Source: Angiostrongylus vasorum
Lineage: Eukaryota; Nematoda; Chromadorea; Rhabditida; Metastrongylidae
DNA: 64,000 nucleotides
Reading direction: 5' to 3'
Assembly (NCBI GenBank): GCA_018806985.1
Contig: JADANN010000450.1
Span: forward strand, 496,001 to 560,000
Part shown: positions 55,320-64,000 of the stretch, in pieces
Layout of the letters: the number at the start of each line of letters is the position of its first letter
How positions within the stretch are numbered: position 1 is the stretch's first letter
Position numbers and translations under genes: made by a program
Notes under the pieces: generated by a model
What the model was told of the DNA's origin: nothing
Database searches by the model: none
What the model saw: only the letters and a program-made list of their open reading frames with translations

Positions 55320-56375
55320 AATTTGGTACGATTAGTGTAGGGGATGAGAAATTCCACAGCAAACACCCGTTGTGGATATGGCGAACACACTGCAGGAATA
55401 CGATTTCAAGGTAAACTTAGCCCATTCGCTATAATGTGAATTCACATAAGGTGATACGGGTGTACGCCTATATGCGTTGATTTCCATAAAAGAATGAGCA
55501 ACTCTCAGCTGGTAGTTTCCTGTATCGGTCGTTTCAAGATCTGGAATTTCTCTTTTGTAAAACCACACCGTATCCTTACACATCCACACTTGAAAAAACC
55601 TAATGTTCGAGAGGCTTTGTTATATTTCTATCTGGGCATGAGCATTTGTGCCAATGTTAGCTGAAAACTAGTCATGCTCCATTTGCCTTTAGACGTGGAG
55701 ATTACCAGAACCTCTTCTCCATCAATTTGTAATCCCAGTTGATCTTATCCGCTCAACCCTTCTTCCATTTGTATAGACTAGAACAACGTTAACTGATTCT
55801 CACATTCCAGCATCATGCACGTTTTAAAGTTTTTCTCAATCACCATGTAACCGCTATGCGTTGTTAATCTACAACAGTCTCAAATACATGCGTCGCTCTG
55901 TATAAGTACTCTAGAAGGATCACTACTGATAGATCATTTCATCCGCTGCGCCTAAATCTATGCGCATCCGTTGAGGTATTTGTGTAATATGTGGGTTGTC
56001 CTGCTTAATACTTTGCCATTCTGTAAAGTTATGTTCCTAATTGTTAGTGCATCTCCTTCCTAGAACATCCTTCATAGCGACGACCTTAATAATTACACTG
56101 TTTGTACGTATGTTTACTTATCGCACTGTTACCATAAGTTAAGCCTATTACAACCACGCATTTACTTTCTACAAAATCAAATGCCTTGTACCGTTACTAC
56201 TGTATTCTATGTAATATTTGCACATCATACTGCTCCACCAGCCTATAGCAAAGCTGCTCTTTTGCCTTAATTGTAACCTCATACTTATCATTTTGCCCTC
56301 GCTCATTTATCCCATTATGGCTCATCGCTTGTATTGTTTTAGTTTAGTCATATCGCTGTTATTTTATTATTATTG
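55320..56375. other. Gene-free stretch
   Basis: The 85-aa minus frame at 55332-55589 has an ATG and reads partly protein-like, but has no upstream exon, donor or recognised motif. Confidence 0.25.
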
Positions 56376-56383
56376 CTGTAGAC

Positions 56384-56405
56384 GGTTTAATTACCCAAGT
56401 TAGAC
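56384..56405 (+). other. SL1 spliced-leader-like sequence
   Basis: GGTTTAATTACCCAAGTT (56384-56401) equals the first 18 nt of the nematode SL1 leader; of the next four bases two match (AGAC against TGAG). There is no GT donor after it, and no Sm site or SL RNA body is convincing, so it is not an SL1 RNA gene. A retroposed trans-spliced mRNA end, or an SL RNA fragment, would fit. Confidence 0.65.
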
Positions 56406-56409
56406 TTTG

Positions 56410-56855
56410 AAATTTGGTCTGAGGCAACAACAAGAAGTCGCACATAGCAAATTCGTACAAAGTCCGGCATTCGATATCGAGCTCGTGATTGTTTGGTACT
56501 GACAACTGGCTCGAACTACTACATATCACGGTGTTAACTGCAGGAAAACTAAGTTATATACCGAAAATTAGAACAAAAGCGGCTGACATATCTTTTTTCC
56601 ACGAAATGGTGGCCGGTACGAAGTGATTGCATTTCATTGCGCATGCGTTAGAAAATTAGCTGTTGTATTCTGAGAAACTGCTGTGTCACATAAGGCCTGG
56701 AGGGTTGTGCTAGTAATTAACAATCCCGTCCATAGTTGATACCTGGTAGTTCTATCGCCAGCAATAGTAGAATGAATTGAAGATATGCAAGTACCCTCTT
56801 CATAGGCAGCAATCTCTTTTTACCTGGAAGAGCAAAGTCGTCTGAGAAACAGTTT
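56410..56855. other. Unassigned stretch after the SL1-like sequence
   Basis: AAATTTGGTCTGAGGC directly follows the leader-like sequence. I see no reading frame that continues from it. Confidence 0.3.
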
Positions 56856-56859
56856 TCTG

Positions 56860-58395
56860 AAAGCTTTCAAGCGCTGGGTCTCGACGGTATTTCTTCAGAC
56901 TTGTTCGTTTTGAGCTGCTCCGGGATAACATTTTAAATCTGTGCCGATGTAAATCCTCCTATTAAAATCTTTTAGGACTGACATTCATTATCAGCTATGT
57001 TAGGCATGTTGCGGTAATATTAAGCTTCAGTCTCCTTCTCTTCTCTAGCAACCGCTTAGTGGTAATGAAGATGGGGTCTGTACAAGGAATCGGGGAATGT
57101 TCGCCACACGTTTTAAGTGCTTCGACAAGCAGATTGTAGCACTCGATCGAGTTTTCCAGCATCTGCTAGTCATAAGAGGGGTGGATTTTACTGAGAATAG
57201 CCTCGTCATGCACGACTCGTTTCGTTTTTCTTGGACGATGACATGAGTGCTTCTCCAGCTTATAGATGAATAAAATCTTCACTCGGAGAAATCGGTGATC
57301 GGATCAACTACAGAATAGGTATCACCGAAGTCTTGAGCAGGCACTATCCTGTTTGTAGAAATCTGTTTCTGTTCTGTGTTTGTAGAAATATGGTCGATCT
57401 CCGCACATGTCGTGCCGTTGAGAGTCACCCATGTCCGTCGGCGATTATTTCTTTTCTTGAAAAACAAATTCCCATGGAACGGGCTGTTGAAATCAGTCGC
57501 ACAAGAGATTTCCATTTTCATTTCGATCTCTAATCGCGATTTTCCCCTATTTCGTATTCGCTCTCGTCGGCAGTGTCTGATCTGGCATCGAGACTCCAAT
57601 AACGAATTTATAGAGGGACTTTGCTTGCAGATTACGTATTCCTAATAGGAGTAAAACGGGTTGAGTTCGCTTTCATCAACTGTACAAGTTTATGAATAAA
57701 AGTTAGTGATATTGAACTTCTTTCGACGCGCAAGCTAGAGACACAACAAAGCCAATGCCTCCGACATTTCGCAACAGAAGCTCCCCTTTACGAATGACTA
57801 GGGTTCCATCATCTACCTGGCACGTGTCGATCTTCCTACTTTTCGCCTCTTGTCGCACGATCAGATGGAATTTGATGCAAACAGGAAGAGCTTAAAGATC
57901 GGGGTCCGAAGAAACTGTACTAGTGTTACAGATGCAAAAGCAAGAAGCAGTCTCCATGGGGTGTTGTGGGTGTGCTTGTTTTATACGTTGCCGATGACAT
58001 CCTGTGCAACACAAAATTTGTTCACGTCCCACCCGTTGTGCCACCGGCCAACGTGGTAAACGGGAGTGCGCGAGGCAATGAAGGTGAAATTTTGCTGGTT
58101 GAGCCATTTTAGTTCCCTAGATTTCCCAGGTCGGCCTAGGCAAAGCCTTCATGAGGTCTTCGCCTCCACAGGCAGTCGCCGACCCTTATGGATCAGAGGG
58201 AGATTTCCCACCTTACCACCAATGTAAAGCCGGATTCCTGGAATCGATTTACTTTTACCTGCGTTTCCGGACAAAAAACATGGAGCTCATTCTAAGATGG
58301 GAGACTCTGCTGGAGGTAAATTCCACGTTGTACATCTCAGTTCGACAACCATGAACATCCTCCAGCCACGATGGGGCGGCAACTGTTGGGATGTT
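56860..58395 (-). pseudogene. Decayed RTE-type retrotransposon, copy C, with 5' module
   Basis: Minus strand. The 5' module is at 58395-58080, the start of the coding part at about 57950-57700 and the linker with ATGACATGAGTGCTTCTCCA (57237-57256), which matches copy A at 31815. The reverse transcriptase is missing. It shows that the free-standing modules at 11503, 28577, 41125 and 47361 derive from the 5' end of this RTE lineage. Confidence 0.6.
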
Positions 58396-58779
58396 TTTTA
58401 AAAAAAGAAAATAAACACAACATAAGCATAGAAGAATTACTGAGAAGTGCAACGTTCTTTCTCTCATGTGGACGAACTAAACGCGCTGAATATCATTTTC
58501 AGCACTTATCACTGATACTCAACAACTTATGCAACTAATTAGAGCGAATCTCAAATGTGAACATGAACTTCTGAGGGGGGCAAAAAAATCGGAAGGTACA
58601 GAGAAGGTGGTTGAGAAAGGCTGTTCTCCTGTCTTATTCTTGAAAAAGAAGTTATCATCTTCTCCGTGGTATTCACTTCTCGTGAGGAAAACCTCCGCTA
58701 GAAATGGAAATAGCCTAACAGCACAATGCTCACCACAATTTACCATCCATCATCTGTCACCTATATCATCTGTAGTCCC

Positions 58780-60790
58780 CTTGATCGTCGAGTGACTCGG
58801 CAAGCATACGTTTCGCTTGGCTAATGCTCGGTGTTGTAAGGACGATGTCATCAGCAAAGCGAAGACGATGTAACTGCCGACCATCGATTTTCACTCCCAT
58901 ATTATCCCATTCCAATGTTCGCATGACGTTCTGGATGGTGGCGGTAAACAGTTTTGGCGAGATGGTATCGCCTTGCCTAACCCCTCTTTTTGACCTCGAT
59001 GTTAATATCGTTGTAGAATGGTGATATCTTGGTTGTGAAATTTTTTGTACAGATCACAAAGAATCTTTAGCTACTGAGTAGGGACTCCTTGACTATCAAG
59101 ACTCAAGTGAAAAGTTTGTAGACGACAGACAGCAGGCAGATTGGACGATAATTGTCCATATCATGAAGGTCACCCTTCTTGAACATTAGCACGGGCTTGC
59201 TGGTCTTCCACTGAGTAGGGACTTGCATTCAGACAGGTAACGTGTGAAGAGCCGAGCCAATGTGTTTACGAGGACTGGCGGATGGTTCATCAGGTGTTCT
59301 AATCTTATCCTCTCCGGACCTAGTGTTGTTCGATTTTTCACCGACGAAATGGCATGTCGGATTTCCGAAGGGAGAACCGGTGGCACAACATATCCGTCCT
59401 CCTCTTATTTCATATGACGGAAGGTGGACGTGGCTATCGAAGAGATCTGAGTAGTATTCGTGAATGATTTTCTCCATTTGCCTTTCTGGACGCTGTAACT
59501 GTTCCGTCTGGGCGTCGGGTGTGCAATCATCTTGGTCTTGTAATTCGGCGAAGCCTCGGTGGGCTTTGCGAATGCTTTTCCTAGCCTCTGCAGCTTCGAC
59601 CATTACTGCTGCTCTTCTTTCTTTAAGATCTGCTTTTGTCGCCTGTGTGCATTGTTTTGCAAGCTCGGACGTTACTCCGCGGTTGCCTGCAGCTCGTGCG
59701 ATTCCACGCTGGCGTATCAGCTCGAGTGTTTCTGGAGACAGACGTCTCTTGGTGACTTTCGAACTCTCAGCTTTCATAGCGCTAACGTGAAGATGTTGAA
59801 TGAGCGGATCGTATTCTTCGTCGATGTTATCGACAACAGCATCTTCCCAACAGCCGACTAATTAATTGAATAAGTCCTAGTTCTGGAACTTCGGTTTTTG
59901 AATTTAGCGGCTTTTTCTTCCTTCTGCGAGAAATAGAATCTTTCACGAAGGAGGCGATGATCTGATCCCATGTAGAATTTTTGGGGGCAACAGCGACATC
60001 GGTTAGACAAAAACCTTCTATTTACTATGATGTGGTCTATTTTGTTACGGTACTCTCCATTGGGAGACTCCCACGTCCAACGTTGAGGGTGGGGGCTTCT
60101 GGAATTGCGAGTTACCATGGATGGTCTTGGTTGCCATGATAAACTCAGATAGCCGCTCAGCCCTGTTCGTTCCATTCTAATCCGTAGGTCCAAATGTGGC
60201 GTTCCTCACTCATTCTTCTTGGTCCAATCTTGGCGTTGAAATCTCCGATGATGACCTTGAAGAATGTGTAGTCTTCTCTGTTGAACTTCTCCAAGTCCAT
60301 ATAGAACGCTTCGACTTCTTCGTCATAGTTTGATGTCGGTGCGTAAACGACCAAAATTGACAAAGCCGGTATTGATCGACATCTTTTTAATCGTAAACGT
60401 CCGATTCGGGTTGTAAGCTGTTCGAATGAATCGATGTTCATGGACAAACTCGTGTTGACGAGAACGCCGACGCCGCCGACTCCTCTACTGTCGCATGTTC
60501 CGAGGAACAGTTCTTCTCCGGTGTCATAGACGGCGTTGAATGGGTGGCGTCGTTTCGTCTCGGCCAGGCCGATGACGTCGTACTTTATCCTTCTTGCTTG
60601 GATGAGCAAGTCTTCTATCGAGGACTCGGATGCAAGTGTACGTGCATTGCAGGTACAGATTGTCACCATAGTTCTTCGTGATCCGGGCAGCTTCCATTGG
60701 TCTTGAGATTTTAGCAGCCTCTCCGTACTCGTCCTACCCAACGCTGCTGAATTGGGGGCTCTTTCGTGGTCAAAGGAATGAGGCCCGTTT
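58780..60790 (-). pseudogene. RTE-type retrotransposon, copy D, best preserved, 3'-truncated
   Basis: Minus strand, 5' near 60790. The endonuclease frame (60741-60157) has [43 protein letters not shown] and [11 protein letters not shown]. It continues one frame over (60193-59858) with NKIDHIIVNRRF and GSDHRLL, the closing SDH motif of AP-type endonucleases. The linker (59777-59229) has ERQMEKIIHEYYSDLF. The reverse transcriptase begins SEIRHAISSVKNRTTLGPER and reaches the catalytic FADD at 58858-58847. The rest is lost, the usual sign of incomplete target-primed insertion. A few frame breaks only, so it is younger than copies A-C. Confidence 0.85.
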
Positions 60791-60820
60791 TTTTTTACTG
60801 TTTTTTAGCCTTTTGATACC

Positions 60821-61105
60821 CACGTATAGCTCGCTGGACTCTGAACGTTGAGGCCTGCTTTGCACACGTGGTCGTTGGCTCGCCCCGGTGCTTCTGGTCT
60901 ACAGAACCTACCATCCCTCTTGGGTTAGCTATTGCTACCAAACATTCCTGGGAGAACAGCAACAATGAAATGAAACATCTATAATCCACCGCATTGTAGT
61001 ACAGAGCAAACATGTATTCGAAAACCTGTAATGGTGTTTGATGAAATCGAATGCATAGCTCATCCTTCAGGCATTGATCAACGCCAAAACTTTATCTTTC
61101 GGTTT
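60821..61105 (+). repeat. SINE family 1 (plus), diverged
   Basis: TACCATCCCTCTTGGGTTAG, ATTGCTACCAAACATTCCTG, ATGAAATCGAATGCATAGCT, GATCAACGCCAAAACTTTAT. The tRNA-like head is decayed. It begins right behind RTE copy D's 5' end. Confidence 0.55.
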
Positions 61106-61221
61106 TATTTGTTCATTAAGAGAAGAAAACCTAGGTTAAGAAATTGTAGTGTAAATGTGATTTGAAGGTTAAGGGAAGAAGACTTATTCATTACAGTGCT
61201 TCTGTGAATCCTCATTGAACT

Positions 61222-61560
61222 GTTCCCATGATCGACTTTCTATTAACCTCGGCATTGGATTATAAATTCGTCGTTTTCTGTCTTAGCAATATGGAGATTG
61301 TTAAACAGCGTACTTTTACTTACATACAATAACACATACAAAACAACCGTCGCTGACGTTTCGGCAGTATCGCCTTCTTTAGAGCCTGGAAGCTGTAATG
61401 ATATGCAATTTACTATGTCAAACGCTTCAATAACACACACAGAAAGATGGGAATCTAAATGGCAATCACATGGTCAACAGCTTCTCGGAAAAATCCACCT
61501 ATTTTTACGTAACTGAGGAAGAGCCACTGATCAGAGTCGCATATGGTTGACGACTGCACC
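61222..61560 (-). repeat. Penelope-like terminal repeat, family B, with decayed ribozyme (copy j)
   Basis: GATCGACTTTCTATTAACCT, then AATATGGAGATTGTTAAACA and the ribozyme region at 61349-61386. Minus strand CTAAAGA replaces CTGANGA; GAAAC and GTC are intact. The downstream block runs to GAGTCGCATATGGTTGACGA, matching the foldback arm at 21599-21618. Confidence 0.65.
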
Positions 61561-61564
61561 TCTC

Positions 61565-62060
61565 CTCTCTGATTGAACTCGTGTGCAACAATTAGCAGGT
61601 ATCATACATTATACATTAGTGACTCAGCACATACGGTCTGAACGTATTCTGGTACTCAGTTTTGTACATGTGTATCCTTTCACTGTCAACCACTCAATAA
61701 ACCAAACATAACATATGCTTGGTTAAGCTCAGTGTCTCTGTTGGCTGTTTTTCTTCATTCATATCAGTGCATAAGCCATTTCATAGTTCACAGGATTCAT
61801 TACGAATCACAATGAATAAATTGCAGGAAAAATGTAGAATGTGTTTGTGTGGATGGACCACTTCATCTTAATTATTATCAATTTAAATTGTCTACTCGTT
61901 GAACCAAATGGAATCTGTCAGTGTATTCCCTAGAGTAAAAGCTAGAATGTGTCCTTCTTATTCTTGACTTTTCAATATGTTCTCATCTTCTAAATAAGAA
62001 CATTTCATGAAAAAAATTCGCTATAGAGGAAATACTCATTTGTAATACATAGCCTGCAGT
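61565..62060. other. Gene-free stretch
   Basis: No exon chain or known repeat seen. Confidence 0.3.
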
Positions 62061-62064
62061 TCAG

Positions 62065-62295
62065 GTGTGACACAGCAGTTAGTAGTGTCCTACAATATAC
62101 ATATGATGTTTGGATTGGTCCCGCACTCAAACCCTCCTCTGTCGGCAGATTGGAAGCAGAGTTTTCTGAGAGTACAAAAACTCCGATTTGATTTGTCGAT
62201 AAACCTTGGTAAGTTATTGTATAAGCCAACTATGCATTCAATCATGGTGCATCCGCAAAAGTTCGATTGACGTCGAATGCATTTATCTTTTAACC
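62065..62295 (+). repeat. Strongly diverged SINE family 1 copy
   Basis: TGTGACACAGCAGTTAGTAG (A box region), TAAACCTTGGTAAGTTATTG, CAACTATGCATTCAATCATG, GACGTCGAATGCATTTATC match the family order at low identity. Confidence 0.4.
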
Positions 62296-62491
62296 ATGGG
62301 ATTCAGGCAACACGAATGCGATATGTGGGTAGAAAAAAACCCTCAACTATATGGCTGTATGGCTGAAACATAAGCTGGAGACCAGTTCCATTCTTTTGTG
62401 AACTATGATAACAGCTCCTAATGTCCTCCATTGATATACGAAGGGTTTAGGTATGGAAACGCTCGTGATTTCATATTCAACACCTCTGTAG

Positions 62492-62920
62492 GTTAAAAAC
62501 ATGCACAAAAAACTCTGGTCCATAGCAAACCCATCTATTATTAGAGCAGCTGGAGTTAGAGTTAGTGAAACACTGCGAACAAATCGTATGATGAAAATAT
62601 GTGGGTGCGTTCGTTTGCTCTTTTAAGGGAAGCTGGGCTTTGCTTTATTCAATTCCTACCCACTACCCTTCTAACACCCTTCTAGCACTCATATCTCTTC
62701 GTCCTTCACCACACCCCTTCTCAGCATCGATTCTGTCACGGAATCGATGGCAAGCAGCGGTTCCTTTCAGCTGCAGATTAGTATTAGGTAAGCATTTTCA
62801 GTTTTCTTTTCTCTTCTATATTATACAGAAGTTAGCTTTTAATTTTCTTCTGAAAAATTTCGCATATTTCTTGTACTATTTGGGCGTTTTGTCACATTAG
62901 GAAGGTGTTCACATCACTAA
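62492..62920 (+). CDS. Possible 3' end of an unknown gene, three phase-matched exons
   Basis: Candidate exons 62492-62600, 62725-62787 and 62901-62920 (TAA). The acceptors CCTCTGTAG, CACCCCTTCTCAG and GTCACATTAG and the donors GTGGGT and GTAAGC are acceptable, and both joins are in phase 1. The peptide includes NMHKKLWSIANPSIIRAAG, VSETLRTNRMMK and LSRNRWQAAVPFSCRLVL. No family recognised and no upstream exon found. Phase agreement over two short joins can be chance. Confidence 0.3.
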
Positions 62921-63025
62921 GAGAACGTGTAAACCACCTGTGCTAATGGTTTCCTGCGCTTCTAATACGGTATAAATATCTCTGTCACCGTTCACGATAA
63001 CATTTTTAAGAGGATATTGTCCTGC

Positions 63026-63217
63026 TTAATAATATGATATCCCATTATTGCAGAAAAAGTCTTCAAGCTTTTTGATGTTTTCGTAATGTCCCATGTACGT
63101 GAAAGGCTGGCTATTCGCGGGCTTAATCTCATTTGCAACCATTTGTTTTCTGCTTTTCAGAAGCTTTTTGCGAAGTTCTTCTCTATCTCGCCACTTAAGT
63201 CCTAAATTATCTTGCAT
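63026..63217 (-). CDS. Possible small gene or terminal exon, 63 aa
   Basis: Minus frame from ATG 63217 to stop 63026, charged and helix-like (LKWRDREELRKKLLKSRKQM, then FTYMGHYENIKKLEDFF). An in-frame stop lies upstream of the ATG. No splice acceptor or family recognised. It converges with the plus-strand candidate at 62492. Confidence 0.25.
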   Translation of the reverse strand: MQDNLGLKWRDREELRKKLLKSRKQMVANEIKPANSQPFTYMGHYENIKKLEDFFCNNGISYY

Positions 63218-63219
63218 AA

Positions 63220-64000
63220 ATCTTTCTGTGTTTCCTTCGCTTTGTTGATGACAATTTAATAACTATCTATATAGAGCGCAACGCATTTTCTATCTGTCTT
63301 TTCTACCTATTTTCATTCATTTTTCGTCTTTTTTCTAAAATTTCATTTTCATAGCATGACTATCAAAGTGTACGTAATAATCTGTCACTAGTCTCGTTCC
63401 AGCGAGGAATCTCTATCCACTTATGCCCGAGGCAGGAGGGAGGGGGTGGGACAAAGCAAAAGCGACCTTGTGCTTGTCTTGAGATGCAGGTGAATTCAAG
63501 GAAAGGGGTTCATGTCTCTGCCGCACCATACTGAACTATGAAAGAGCATCTTATATAAGTAGTAAAACTTACGTGCGAGTGCCTGGGCATTTTCCATGTA
63601 TCGCTTATTTAGTACGAAATTTTGTTGCCCACTCCTCTCTCTCTCATTTGTAAGAGTTGCCCATTGGTCTTTGATCGCCCGAGGGACATAAATAGCCTTG
63701 TACTTGTGGTATGAATGCTTTATTTTTTACTCTTTGGTAAAAAATATAGCTATGGGTAGCTCAACAATTTCTCCCGTTCAGAAGTTCATTCATAGTTGAT
63801 ATGGAAATGTCCCACTCCTCAGACTCTACTGAAGAAATGAGCGCAAGCTCTAAATCGGAATTCGGCACTCAGAAACCGCTTCCAGCCACAGTGAAGTGAT
63901 AAACCATTAGTGGACTATTTTATACGCAAATTTTATCCCGCGCATTGATTCCGCTGGCAACATATTACAGTGAAGCGGCAGCGAGATATGTAGGAAACGG
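63220..64000. other. Right edge, no firm gene
   Basis: A G-run block (GGAGGGAGGGGGTGGG, 63436-63451) could form a two-layer G-quadruplex. A 33-codon frame beginning at 63801 (MEMSHSSDSTEEMSASSKSE) ends at 63899 and could be an exon start; nothing supports it further. Confidence 0.25.

Noticed and set aside
59229..59777. 182-aa minus frame as a host gene
   Set aside because: It is the linker between endonuclease and reverse transcriptase of RTE copy D.

Overview
This is a nuclear genome window from a nematode, most likely a clade V strongylid of the hookworm type. The evidence is: a clathrin light chain split by short GT-AG introns, acceptors of the TTTTCAG/TTTTACAG kind lying 0-10 nt before start codons (typical of spliced-leader trans-splicing), an 18-nt exact match to the start of the nematode SL1 leader, and a heavy load of RTE-type retrotransposons, tRNA-derived SINEs and Penelope-like debris. 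The species call is inference; no database search was possible. The long reading frames are mostly repeats or shadows. Real genes had to be assembled exon by exon by checking splice sites and phases.

Layout. 0-19 kb: no gene I can defend; SINEs, hammerhead-ribozyme-like Penelope debris, a 20-bp CG-rich palindrome, a three-copy ~280-bp tandem array (12.1-12.9 kb) and RTE-related modules. 19.3-24.8 kb (+): an F-box protein gene, six exons, 319 aa, all phases consistent; its introns hold a tandem duplication, a Penelope foldback, a nested hairpin cluster and SINEs. 26-33 kb: Penelope relic, SINE, RTE 5' module, a dead mariner transposase (+) and a decayed RTE (-). 33.7-34.6 kb (-): a three-exon gene of unknown function with one apparent frameshift. 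36-38.8 kb (-): second decayed RTE. 39.7-43.6 kb: SINEs and RTE modules. 44.1-46.4 kb (+): clathrin light chain, five exons, with one surplus A at an exon end. 46.4-49.4 kb: repeats. 49.4-54.0 kb (+): a coiled-coil protein gene, eight exons found, 5' end not found; its exon 2 lies between inverted SINEs. 54.8-61.6 kb: RTE fragments, an SL1-like sequence, SINE and Penelope repeat. 62.5-63.2 kb: weak candidate exons on both strands.

The genes do not form an obvious pathway. The clathrin light chain belongs to endocytosis, the F-box protein would be an SCF ubiquitin-ligase adaptor, and the other two are unknown. The most unusual signal is a dispersed set of minimal hammerhead-ribozyme motifs (five with intact cores, six decayed) with stem-II compensatory change and a self-complementary ACGT stem III, as described for dimer-forming ribozymes of Penelope-like elements.
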